Part shown: piece after piece, positions 1 through 7,478 of the stretch
Layout: every line of letters begins with the position of its first letter
Position numbering within the stretch: the stretch's first letter is position 1
DNA from: Bacillota bacterium
Lineage (GTDB): Bacteria > Bacillota > Clostridia > Lachnospirales > Lachnospiraceae
NCBI GenBank assembly: GCA_023399055.1
Contig: JAEWQV010000017.1
Location: forward strand, 1-64,000
DNA: 64,000 bases
Direction: 5' to 3'
Notes under the pieces: model-generated
The model's database searches: none
What the model saw: only the letters and a program-made list of their open reading frames with translations
Told to the model about the DNA's origin: nothing
Made by a program: the position numbers and the translations under genes

Positions 1-356
1 TTTGGCTACTACGACCTCTGCTGACTTCTGCATGTTCAGTATTACCTTGCGATAATAGTTACCTCTTTCAAAGCGTACCATGCAGATCTCCCCGGGTACT
101 CGCACGTTCCTTCTCCCCATCCATCTGCCATATTTACCACAACCGATTCCGTGTAGTTATTGGGCTTCGACTTATGTAGCAGCCTTACCCTCGATTGTAG
201 CCTGATATGATTTCTGTGCGTTAGACCAGCGATTTGCCATCCGGCTTCCTTCAGATTCATAGTCACCTACGACACCCTTGCCATTGGCTATGTCCTTCCC
301 ACTACCGGGCGGACACGGGACTTACACCCGTTGAAACGTACGCCCGCCGGGCGCAC
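1..356 (-). mobile_element. Group II intron, 5' portion (truncated by window edge)
   Basis: Read on the minus strand, the element begins at 356 with GTGCGCCCGGCGGGCG, which fits the GUGYG 5' end of bacterial group II introns. GC-rich paired segments typical of ribozyme domain I follow. The region just before the window edge (about 1-60) resembles the conserved stretch that precedes the reverse transcriptase gene in many clostridial introns. The intron-encoded protein would lie outside the window. The element starts about 9 nt after the stem of a Rho-independent terminator (365-403). Insertion behind terminator hairpins is the known habit of group IIC introns, but the subclass is inferred from the site alone. 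The open frames at 42-266 and 234-431 are ribozyme sequence, not genes. Confidence 0.75.
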
Positions 357-364
357 TACAATAT

Positions 365-403
365 AAAGGACATGTCGTTATATAATTTTACGACACGTCC
401 TTT
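365..403 (-). terminator. Terminator of the small Lys-rich peptide gene
   Basis: The 14-nt arms 365-378 and 390-403 pair with a single G-U on the minus transcript, around an AT-rich loop. A short U-rich tail follows, then the intron 5' end. It lies 6 nt after the stop of the 28-codon gene. Confidence 0.75.
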
Positions 404-408
404 ATTTA

Positions 409-495
409 TTATTTCTTCTTTGTTGAACTAGGTGCTGCACTTGACTGAGCTGTGCTTTTCTTTTTTGGTGCTTTTTTTGGATTCTTATCTCCCAT
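409..495 (-). CDS. 28-residue Lys/Ser/Ala-rich peptide
   Basis: This short gene encodes a peptide starting MGDKNPKKAPKKKSTAQ and ending SSTKKK. A strong GGAGGTGG ribosome binding site lies 5 nt before the ATG, an excellent sigma-A promoter lies about 40 nt further upstream, and a terminator follows the stop, so it is a complete monocistronic unit. The product is very basic (10 Lys of 28 residues) and has no hydrophobic segment, so it should be soluble and probably disordered. Similar tiny Lys-rich proteins are annotated as hypothetical in Lachnospiraceae. Nucleic-acid binding is only a guess from charge. Confidence 0.7.
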   Translation of the reverse strand: MGDKNPKKAPKKKSTAQSSAAPSSTKKK

Positions 496-535
496 GAGTT
501 CCACCTCCTTTTGTACAATTTAGGGAATTAATTAC

Positions 536-564
536 ATTGTATAATCTCTCCCATATATTGTCAA
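536..564 (-). promoter_or_regulatory. Sigma-A promoter of the small peptide gene
   Basis: On the minus strand TTGACA (559-564) is separated by exactly 17 nt from TACAAT (536-541). Transcription would start near 529, giving a leader of roughly 35 nt with the GGAGG site. Confidence 0.8.
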
Positions 565-618
565 ATAGATTCTGAAACTCAATATGCCCATCACTAATTA
601 TTTTATTAAAATTAAAAC

Positions 619-903
619 TTAATTTATTATTTCTCTTTCTGTTATTACCACTTCACCCTCTGTATTACTCTCAACAAAATTGAATACATGCTCGAGAATG
701 CTATCTGCCTGTGCCCTGTCTCCTGCAATACCTGCAAACCCAAGCACAGCTATTTGGTGAATGTCCTGCTCATCAACTTCTGCTGCCGATACATTGAATT
801 GATTTCGCACCTTTGCCACCAGACTTTTTACAACCATTCGCTTCTCTTTTAAAGAATGCACCCAAGGCAAATGTATTTTAATTGTTCCTGTTGCGATAAA
901 CAT
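619..903 (-). CDS. DUF503 / YlxP-family protein
   Basis: This 94-residue protein matches the DUF503 (YlxP) family in size and pattern: a beta strand MFIATGTIKIHLPWVHSLKE, then KEKRMVVKSL, then an acidic VDEQDIHQIAVLGFAGIAGD segment. The family is small, cytosolic and usually found near translation or ribosome-maturation genes; its role is not established. GGAGG lies 7 nt upstream of the ATG. It follows truA on the same strand with a 90-nt gap, which fits a translation-linked neighbourhood. Family assignment is fairly sure; function is not. Confidence 0.8.
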   Translation of the reverse strand: MFIATGTIKIHLPWVHSLKEKRMVVKSLVAKVRNQFNVSAAEVDEQDIHQIAVLGFAGIAGDRAQADSILEHVFNFVESNTEGEVVITEREIIN

Positions 904-993
904 CGGTTAACCTCCATTTATATACCCTTTATAATTGTCGGCCTACATAGTTTTTTACTTGTTCTCATATATAACGCAAGTTTCTGCATTATT

Positions 994-1731
994 TTAGTAG
1001 TCTATATTCTCTAGATAGAGACCACATGCCTCTGCAAGATTACCAGTCTTATCTCTTTCTTTTGCAGCAATAATATCTGGAATTTGATCTCCTCTCAAAT
1101 TGCCAAGTCCAACCTCAATCAAGGTACCAACCATCCAGCGTACCATATTGTATAGAAACCCATCTCCGGTAATTCTTATAATGATAAAACCATTTTCCTT
1201 TTCAATACAAACTGAATGAATATTACGCACCATGCTTTTCTTCTTTGACTTTGCATTCGAAAAGGCAGTAAAATCATGTTCACCAAGAAAATGTCTCGAA
1301 GCTTCCTTCATCAAAGTAACATTAAGCTCTTCCTTAACATGCATACTATACTTACGCATAAATGGATTGCTATGGTCTTTGTTCCATATCTTATATTGAT
1401 AGGTCTTTGACTTTGCATTATATCTTGCATGAAAGTTATCTGGGACAGAGGTTACGTTAAATATGCAGATATCCTGGGGTAAATATTGATTAAGATATCT
1501 TTTTATCTGATCCTCTGATGTATATTCTTTTAATTTAAAATTAGCTATTTGAGCAAGTGCATGAACTCCAGCATCGGTTCGACTACAACCAATAATCTCT
1601 ATTTCCTGTCCGGCAAACTGGGTCAGCACCTGTTCGATTCTTCCCTGAATCGTATTTTCTGTATTCCCCAGCCGTTGCCAGCCTTTGTAACGGCTACCGT
1701 CATATTGAATTGTTAGACAATAATTATACAT
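994..1731 (-). CDS. truA: tRNA pseudouridine synthase A
   Basis: TruA converts uridines 38-40 of the anticodon stem of many tRNAs to pseudouridine. The 245-residue length is normal. The family signature SRTDAGVHA is intact with catalytic Asp53, and the N-terminal YDGSRYKGWQR, the central KTYQYKI and the C-terminal GDGFLYNMVRWMVG and GLYLENIDY motifs are all present. GGAGC precedes the ATG. This is evidently the canonical copy: a second TruA-like gene (11180-11920) has Glu at the catalytic position. It sits between a small membrane protein gene and DUF503 on the same strand, probably as an operon. Confidence 0.95.
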   Translation of the reverse strand: MYNYCLTIQYDGSRYKGWQRLGNTENTIQGRIEQVLTQFAGQEIEIIGCSRTDAGVHALAQIANFKLKEYTSEDQIKRYLNQYLPQDICIFNVTSVPDNFHARYNAKSKTYQYKIWNKDHSNPFMRKYSMHVKEELNVTLMKEASRHFLGEHDFTAFSNAKSKKKSMVRNIHSVCIEKENGFIIIRITGDGFLYNMVRWMVGTLIEVGLGNLRGDQIPDIIAAKERDKTGNLAEACGLYLENIDY

Positions 1732-1787
1732 ACCTGCTCCTTAACTAGTTCCGCTTACCTACTCGTATAAGCTTCATCTTCTGTATT

Positions 1788-1982
1788 TTACTTATCCTTT
1801 TTTCTGCGCTTATTAACATATAGCATAATAGTAAATATTAATAAATACAAAAAGGTAACTACTGTCAGCGTTAATCCTCTTTCTTCATTTGAGCCGTCTG
1901 CAAATAACACCGGACCAACTCCAAAAAAGGTGAGTAGTATAAGGATAATAACTAAACAACAGTTTATAATAATTCTTGCCAC
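1788..1982 (-). CDS. Small two-TM membrane protein
   Basis: This 64-residue protein has two hydrophobic helices, residues about 4-27 (INCCLVIILILLTFFGVGPV) and about 37-57, joined by a short loop with DGSNEERG and ending in a basic KRRKKDK tail. The basic tail suggests both ends face the cytoplasm. The start is GTG with GGAGG 7 nt upstream. It lies 19 nt downstream of the DUF3160 lipoprotein gene, so the two are probably co-transcribed. I recognise no family. Confidence 0.65.
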   Translation of the reverse strand: MARIIINCCLVIILILLTFFGVGPVLFADGSNEERGLTLTVVTFLYLLIFTIMLYVNKRRKKDK

Positions 1983-2001
1983 CCTACAACCTCCATTTCA
2001 T

Positions 2002-4299
2002 TTATTCTGCAAGGTCCTCCCAAATTGTTTCTAACGAAATAATTTCAACATTATTATCTAACGTTTTAAAGGAACTTATCCAATCCGGTTGTTTTGGCAA
2101 TTGATCTGATATTTCATCAAATAAAACATAGTCTCCGAACTCTTCATGAACCACATTAATCCCTTGTAGTTTCCACCATTCTTCATCTGTAAGTCTTTGA
2201 TTACTTGTGAACTCATAAAAACTATAGACGCTGCCCAAGGATAAATACAATTTACCGTTATAAGGAACTACCACATAGATTTCATCAAAATATCCCGTGC
2301 CTAAGGTCAAATAGATATCTCCTCCAGTAGCTATATCCGTAACCAACATATCTGTTGGGTCTTTTACAGTATTATCACCTGTGGCACCCGATATAAAGTT
2401 ATTAATAATATTTTCAATTGTTCCTCCACACCATAACAATTCCTTTATTTCTTGCTCACTTAAAGCCTCATTTCTTAACTCCTTGATGGAGCAAGTAATT
2501 AATAAATTTAAAAACTCCTTATATTCCTCGATTCCTTCACGCAGTGTATCATTTAGCATCCCTTTTTCTTCCAGTACTTCACTTGTGGCATCTGTTAGGT
2601 ATAAAAGTTTATAGTACAACTCGACATTTGGCTCCACATATTGCTGCTCTGCTGTAGCTATAGGTCCACCCATCTCTGCTGATGCTTGTTTTCCATACAG
2701 GACAGTATCATGCTTCAGTTCTGTATAACTTCCTAACGCAGCATTAAGAGATTTATGTTTCCAGGCCTCATTTTGCATAAACAATGGCATTCCAGAGGCA
2801 CTATCATATTCTGTCAGCACTGATTTAAGAGAAGATAACCATCCACGGTAAAGATTACCCTGCCAATAACCAGCATTATATCCTTCTACCTCTTCTTCCA
2901 ACTTCTGATATCTCTGTGTATACTCCGGCCAGCTTTCCTGTGGCTTATATACGTTAAAGAGCAGGTTCTCTGCTGTATTACTGCCAAGTACACCCATAAC
3001 GTCCAACGCCGTTGGTATTGGTCTAACAATTGGCTTCATTAAGGTTTGCAAAATGTCACTATCCAAAATGTAACGCTGCCCCATAAATTTGAATTGCTTT
3101 TCCGTGGGTTGGTCACTATCCAGGAAGACTCCCTGAATTTGTGGTTCTGGAAGTTCCTTCACTTCCTCAATCAACTTCTCTTTATATTCTGCAGCATTAT
3201 AGGAATTAGGGTCTTCCTGCCCAGCAAATACTTTATTACGAACTCCATTTAAAGTAAATACATTTATATCATCGGATAATCCCACATATTGTGAGGTAGG
3301 TTGATAAATATTTGACCAAAGCTGTGCATCGCTGATTTCTTCTGACTCTGCAATTGTGGTAAAACTAATTAAAAGTGCCTGCAAGACATTTTCATATAAT
3401 ATCTCCCCATTTTGCTCCAGGGCAAGAGGTGAATAACCGAACCACATCATTGCTTTAAAAAATCCACCAAGCTCTTCTGCTCTGGTATAATGACCTCTAA
3501 CTGTAAACTGGGAATAGTCCAGGTCAACTTGTAATAACGGTGAACGAGTAACTCCTTCGGCTGCTTCGATTAAATCATATTCCTGTTTTGCAAGCTTAAG
3601 TAAGGTATCCTCCACGGTAATAGGTACTTCGCTGCTGCCAAGCACAAGCATGCGAGCTACTAGGAAATAGACTATATTCTTATTTTGGAGCTTAATTAAA
3701 TCCTCATCCTTAAGCTGTTCCTGAAGTAATAATGATTTCTCCAACATCTGCTTTGTCATAAGGTCAAGATCTTTGCAGAGATAGTTCAGTTCTAAACCCA
3801 TCAACGATTTATCATAAAACTGATGATACAAATGAAGTACGACATCAGAAGTAACAAAGTTCGGAATCCCCCTATATTCATTGGAATCATAAACATAATT
3901 CATCTTTGTCAGGTTTGACGGAAGAACAACAAAACCATTTGAGGCAAGCATATTAATTTGTTCCTCGGTAAAGCCGCTAAATTGATTGATATTTTCAATG
4001 TTAGATAAATCCTTAGCTATCGTATAAGGTGCTACAGCTGCCTCATAAGCTGGCTTCTCATAAACTGATTGTTCCAGCTCAACTGTTTGTATCGCAGCCC
4101 AGGCCTTATCCAGCTTTAATAACGTATCCACAGTCTGCGATCCATTGTCTGAATTGGAAACTTCCACTGCCTCTGTAATATCCGTAGCTTCCTGCTTCGG
4201 TGTAGGTGAAATCTCTCCTGTCTGTACATCATCTTTTCTGCTCTTACATCCTGTAATAATCAAACACAGACATAATACAACCACTATAACCCTTTTCAT
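2002..4299 (-). CDS. DUF3160-family lipoprotein
   Basis: The 765-residue protein starts with a lipoprotein signal peptide (MKRVIVVVLCLCLIITGCKS; lipobox Cys near residue 18), then a charged, Thr-rich linker and a large globular domain. The segment NFVTSDVVLHLYHQFYD and the alpha-helical body match DUF3160, a family of surface proteins of unknown function in Firmicutes and archaea. It should be anchored outside the membrane. AAAGGGG precedes the ATG. The neighbour upstream (4370-5122) is a membrane-anchored beta-repeat protein and the neighbour downstream a small membrane protein, so the three may form one envelope module. No catalytic residues could be assigned. Confidence 0.75.
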   Translation of the reverse strand: MKRVIVVVLCLCLIITGCKSRKDDVQTGEISPTPKQEATDITEAVEVSNSDNGSQTVDTLLKLDKAWAAIQTVELEQSVYEKPAYEAAVAPYTIAKDLSNIENINQFSGFTEEQINMLASNGFVVLPSNLTKMNYVYDSNEYRGIPNFVTSDVVLHLYHQFYDKSLMGLELNYLCKDLDLMTKQMLEKSLLLQEQLKDEDLIKLQNKNIVYFLVARMLVLGSSEVPITVEDTLLKLAKQEYDLIEAAEGVTRSPLLQVDLDYSQFTVRGHYTRAEELGGFFKAMMWFGYSPLALEQNGEILYENVLQALLISFTTIAESEEISDAQLWSNIYQPTSQYVGLSDDINVFTLNGVRNKVFAGQEDPNSYNAAEYKEKLIEEVKELPEPQIQGVFLDSDQPTEKQFKFMGQRYILDSDILQTLMKPIVRPIPTALDVMGVLGSNTAENLLFNVYKPQESWPEYTQRYQKLEEEVEGYNAGYWQGNLYRGWLSSLKSVLTEYDSASGMPLFMQNEAWKHKSLNAALGSYTELKHDTVLYGKQASAEMGGPIATAEQQYVEPNVELYYKLLYLTDATSEVLEEKGMLNDTLREGIEEYKEFLNLLITCSIKELRNEALSEQEIKELLWCGGTIENIINNFISGATGDNTVKDPTDMLVTDIATGGDIYLTLGTGYFDEIYVVVPYNGKLYLSLGSVYSFYEFTSNQRLTDEEWWKLQGINVVHEEFGDYVLFDEISDQLPKQPDWISSFKTLDNNVEIISLETIWEDLAE

Positions 4300-4369
4300 A
4301 AATACCCCTTTCTGCCGTTATCGCGGCACTCTCTTGCATACACAAGTGAACTCTATATAATTATCAATA

Positions 4370-5122
4370 CTACCGTTCATCCATCGTATTTAATTCCACA
4401 ATCTTTCCATCCTTTAGCGTCAGGTCACACTCGACTTGATTTTCTGTTCCATAAATCATCCTTATAAGATTATCCCCACAAATCACTATTTCCTTAATGT
4501 TCTGGTACTCTTCACTTTCCGCCAGCTTTAGAAATCCAAAATCAAACCAATAATACACTCCCAGCTTTTCAAGCTTTTGCTCCGTTTCCTCAACAAGAAT
4601 AATCTCCTCTCCTGGTATAGAAACTAAGTCCCCAATATAAACTTGATTCCAGTTCCCGCCGATCTGTGATCCAGTCCATTTTTTGACTAGCGTATTGTTT
4701 TCATAGTTAAATAAAAATAATCGATTCTTTATTTCCTTATCATAATGCGTCGTCTTATTCACTACCGTTATTATCTCCATAACCCCATCCCCGTCTACAT
4801 CTGCCACGGTAATCTTCCAGGGTCTTAGACCCTGAAAATTATTCTCATACCTTCGTTTATACTTTGTTTCTTCTGACTCCATAATAACTAGGTAATTGCC
4901 ATAATCTGTTCTTCCATTCGTACTTATAAGGAGATATGCCAAATCTCCTTCTTCCACCACATCAATCAGTGTTTCTCCTTTATGGAGATACCCCTCCCAT
5001 TTTGATGTTCCCTTTCTATCCATATTACTTAATTTATAAATTGCTCCACAAATACTTAGTATAACTATGGATAAAAGTATTATTTTCCATAAACCAGATA
5101 CATTTGTATTTCTTTTTATCAC
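4370..5122 (-). CDS. Membrane-anchored FG-GAP/VCBS-like repeat protein
   Basis: I place the start at the GTG at 5122 because GGAGG lies 6 nt upstream of it; the ATG at 5167 has no ribosome binding site. The 250-residue product has one N-terminal membrane helix (about residues 14-32, IILLSIVILSICGAIYKL), then an extracytoplasmic beta-rich domain. The segment VADVDGDGVMEIITVV is a calcium-binding-like FG-GAP/VCBS blade motif, and IGDLVSIPGEEIILVEE looks like a second blade. The function is unknown. It is the first gene of the run leading to the DUF3160 lipoprotein, with a good promoter 100 nt upstream. Confidence 0.7.
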   Translation of the reverse strand: MIKRNTNVSGLWKIILLSIVILSICGAIYKLSNMDRKGTSKWEGYLHKGETLIDVVEEGDLAYLLISTNGRTDYGNYLVIMESEETKYKRRYENNFQGLRPWKITVADVDGDGVMEIITVVNKTTHYDKEIKNRLFLFNYENNTLVKKWTGSQIGGNWNQVYIGDLVSIPGEEIILVEETEQKLEKLGVYYWFDFGFLKLAESEEYQNIKEIVICGDNLIRMIYGTENQVECDLTLKDGKIVELNTMDER

Positions 5123-5222
5123 ACATAGCCTCCGTAAATGCATATAACTTATAACTAGAAATCTCACTCTGTTATTTCTATATAATATTAGATTGTTTTC
5201 TATTATTTAACTATTTCATTTC

Positions 5223-5251
5223 ATTGTATCTTAATATTGTAAATTACTCAA
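5223..5251 (-). promoter_or_regulatory. Sigma-A promoter for the 5122-4370 gene
   Basis: TTGAGT (5246-5251) and TACAAT (5223-5228) on the minus strand are 17 nt apart. The rest of the 345-nt divergent gap 5123-5467 is very AT-rich, and I see no convincing promoter for the plus-strand phosphoesterase gene and no other feature. Confidence 0.6.
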
Positions 5252-5467
5252 TAAAATTCCAATGTTTGTTAATTTTTTATGTCGTATATAGTTTGTACTA
5301 TAGTTTCGTTTTCTTACATGAATAACGTTTTGAATGTACAATATACTATTAATTATGTAACGCATATAATAATATGGTAATTTATTACTATTTATAAAAA
5401 ATATAGCTACCTATCAATAATTTATTTCCTAGAAATAATCAAAATGCAAGAAAGTCAAGGTGATGAG

Positions 5468-6406
5468 ATGCAGACGGATAAACGCTTAACCAAGGCATAT
5501 CATAATGCAAAGATTGAATACTTTGATGAAAATTCAAAGTATATTTTTTTTAGCGATGTCCATCGAGGAGACGACAGTGTCTCTGATGAATTTAGCAGAA
5601 ATCAGAATTTATATTTACATGCTTTAAATTATTATCATAAAGAAGGCTTCACGTATGTGGAAGTAGGGGATGGTGACGAGCTATGGGAATATCCCACCTT
5701 CAAACACATCCGGCTTGCACATACGGATATCTTTATTGTTTTAAAGAAATTCTTCGACGATAAACGGATGCGAATCCTTTATGGTAATCACAATATATAT
5801 TTGAAATCCAAGCAATATATTAAAGATAATTATTTTACGTTCTATGATGAGTATAAGCAGGAAAGAGTTGAGTTGTTTAAAGATATGGAAGCCTATGAGG
5901 CTCTTGTACTTAAGCACAAAAGAACGGATCAGGAAGTTCTAATTCTACATGGGCATCAGGGGGATTTTATGAATGATCAGTTGTGGTTGGTATCCATGTT
6001 GTTAATGAGATATTTTTGGAGATTCATGCATGTGGTTGGCTTTGAAAATCCTGCTAGTCCCGCACGTAACCTTTATAAGAGACACAAGGTTGAGAAAGCA
6101 TATAAAAAATGGATAGAAAAACATAAGATGATGTTAATTTGTGGTCATACCCATCGTCCCAAGTATCCGAAAAATGGCGAATTACCATATTTTAATACTG
6201 GCTGCTGCATCCATACGAGAGGCATCTCCGGAATCGAAATTCAAAATGGTGAAATTAGTATGGTAGATTGGCGTATGGTTGCTGATCAGAATGGCGTTGT
6301 TCGCATTGATCGGCAATTAGTGAGAGGACCAGAGCCTCTTTCACGCTTTGACTGCAAGCATAATCCTTACTCTCCAAACTGTGCAGAATGTGAAGATGAT
6401 GACTAA
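5468..6406 (+). CDS. Calcineurin-like metallophosphoesterase (LpxH/UDP-hydrolase type)
   Basis: The metal-binding motifs occur in order: FFSDVHRGD near the N-terminus, GDGDELWEYP, YGNHN, ILHGHQGDF and ICGHTHRPKYP near residue 215. They define a binuclear metallophosphoesterase of the UDP-2,3-diacylglucosamine hydrolase subgroup. Gram-positive hosts lack lipid A, so the substrate is unknown; a phosphodiester or nucleotide is likely. The enzyme is cytosolic with no signal peptide. The C-terminus ends in a Cys-rich tail (CKHNPYSPNCAECEDDD) that might bind metal. I prefer the ATG at 5468 (AAGGTGA just upstream) over the in-frame ATG at 5444, which has no ribosome binding site. Confidence 0.85.
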   Translation: MQTDKRLTKAYHNAKIEYFDENSKYIFFSDVHRGDDSVSDEFSRNQNLYLHALNYYHKEGFTYVEVGDGDELWEYPTFKHIRLAHTDIFIVLKKFFDDKRMRILYGNHNIYLKSKQYIKDNYFTFYDEYKQERVELFKDMEAYEALVLKHKRTDQEVLILHGHQGDFMNDQLWLVSMLLMRYFWRFMHVVGFENPASPARNLYKRHKVEKAYKKWIEKHKMMLICGHTHRPKYPKNGELPYFNTGCCIHTRGISGIEIQNGEISMVDWRMVADQNGVVRIDRQLVRGPEPLSRFDCKHNPYSPNCAECEDDD

Positions 6407-6435
6407 AATACATCTTATCAGGGTACTCTAATTAA

Positions 6436-6536
6436 GTAATGATAACGCAATCTATCATTACGTTGTTGGTAGTTAGGAATGGAGGTAGTGTGAATTATAA
6501 ACAATTCACACGTAAATTTGTGCTTACACAAATTTA
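6436..6536 (+). repeat. Three successive perfect hairpins in front of the CBS gene
   Basis: Arms 6436-6444/6453-6461 (9 bp), 6488-6496/6503-6511 (9 bp) and 6513-6522/6527-6536 (10 bp) are perfect inverted repeats with loops of 8, 6 and 4 nt. The last two are separated by one base. A GGAGG at 6481-6485 has no usable start codon behind it. None has a T-tract, so they are not simple terminators. They would form the leader of the CBS mRNA. Confidence 0.7.
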
Positions 6537-6561
6537 TGGTTTGGTAAAGGTGGAGGTATGA

Positions 6562-6990
6562 ATGAGAGTAAGAGATATTATGTCAAAAGATATTGCATGC
6601 TTAAGATCAGATGACTCCATTGAGAGAGCTGCACAGCTAATGAAGCAATATAATTGTGGTTCAATTCCTGTTTGTACCAAGGATAAATTAATAGGAATTG
6701 TAACTGACCGAGATATTGCCTTAAGAAGTGTTGCCTCCGGTCAGGACGTTTCACAGCAAAGAGTTGGTGATATAATGACGGAATCAGTAGTATTTGCAAG
6801 TCCAGAAATGGAAGTAGATGACGCTGCAAGATTAATGAGTGACCGTCAGATTAGAAGGCTTCCAATTGTTGAAAACAATAGTCTTGTGGGTATTGTAGCA
6901 TTAGGCGATATCTCCTTAGAGCCAAAATGCCAAAACAGTGCCGAGACAGCCCTGAAAAACATCTCTATGCCCGGCTCCAATATAAGATAA
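6562..6990 (+). CDS. Two-CBS-domain protein
   Basis: This 142-residue protein consists almost entirely of a CBS domain pair: MRVRDIMSKDIACLRSDDSI to about residue 60, and VGDIMTESVVFASPEMEVDD to about 125. Each has the GIVTDRDIALR or GIVALGDI type end strand that forms the adenine nucleotide pocket. Stand-alone pairs act as AMP/ATP/SAM sensors or bind c-di-AMP-like ligands; the partner is unknown here. GGAGG is 5 nt before the ATG. The gene is flanked on both sides by clusters of perfect hairpins, and the stop codon lies inside the first downstream one. This is similar in size to general-stress CBS proteins. Confidence 0.9.
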   Translation: MRVRDIMSKDIACLRSDDSIERAAQLMKQYNCGSIPVCTKDKLIGIVTDRDIALRSVASGQDVSQQRVGDIMTESVVFASPEMEVDDAARLMSDRQIRRLPIVENNSLVGIVALGDISLEPKCQNSAETALKNISMPGSNIR

Positions 6991-7114
6991 TGTCGACAGA
7001 CATTATCTACGCACCGAACAAAGTAAGTGCGCATCACTGGCACGCAGTGCCACTATCATGTGGGTTTACATGATAAATCAAACACAACAATAAGGCTATT
7101 TGGAGTTAGCCTTA
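6985..7114 (+). repeat. Run of five hairpins downstream of the CBS gene
   Basis: Consecutive inverted repeats: 6985-6994/6999-7008 (10 bp, contains the CBS stop codon), 7010-7014/7027-7031 (5 bp), 7038-7043/7047-7052 (6 bp), 7054-7061/7068-7075 (8 bp), 7091-7098/7107-7114 (8 bp). All are perfect and none has a T-tract. They are followed directly by a true terminator. They may stabilise the mRNA 3' end or be decayed copies of a small palindromic element. Confidence 0.65.
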
Positions 7115-7124
7115 TAAACGGATA

Positions 7125-7168
7125 ACGGATAACGGCTTCCTACCAAGTAGAAGTCGTTATCCGTTTTT
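7125..7168 (+). terminator. Rho-independent terminator after the CBS gene
   Basis: A stem of 14 pairs with one G-T wobble (7125-7139 / 7150-7164) is followed by TTTTT. The left arm sequence CGGATAAC is present twice in tandem (7119 and 7126), so two alternative stems are possible. Confidence 0.75.
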
Positions 7169-7300
7169 CGTATCACTAGTTCAATATCATATTATAAATT
7201 GTCCTGTTCCTCCTAGTGCTATAAATCGACCATTTCAGTTTGTTTTAATAAACTCCATTTCGATTTGGCATTTAATTTCTTTTATTCTATATACTAGAGC

Positions 7301-7422
7301 AATGAAAATATGAGCTTTATATGATCAGATGGCGCAGACCGGCAAACTTTTATTTGCGGCTTTTGCAAATAAAAGTTTGGTAAGGCAAGTCCAGATGATT
7401 ATATAAAGCTCATATTTTCATT
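7301..7422. repeat. Giant 122-nt two-helix hairpin between convergent genes
   Basis: The outer arms 7301-7322 and 7401-7422 are perfectly complementary over 22 bp. Inside, after internal loops of 20 and 21 nt, arms 7343-7357 and 7365-7379 form a second perfect 15-bp helix with a 7-nt loop. It lies between the convergent CBS (+) and GH2 (-) genes. Short AATATTCAAATTCACA repeats follow at about 7426-7460. The rest of 6991-7478 holds only the hairpins and terminator listed separately. Confidence 0.8.
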
Positions 7423-7478
7423 TCACAATATTCAAATTCACAATATTCAAATTCACAATATTTTCATTTCACTATCTT

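Noticed and set aside
42..431. Open frames of 74 and 65 codons on both strands at the left edge
   Set aside because: They lie within conserved group II intron RNA sequence and have no ribosome binding site that fits a gene.
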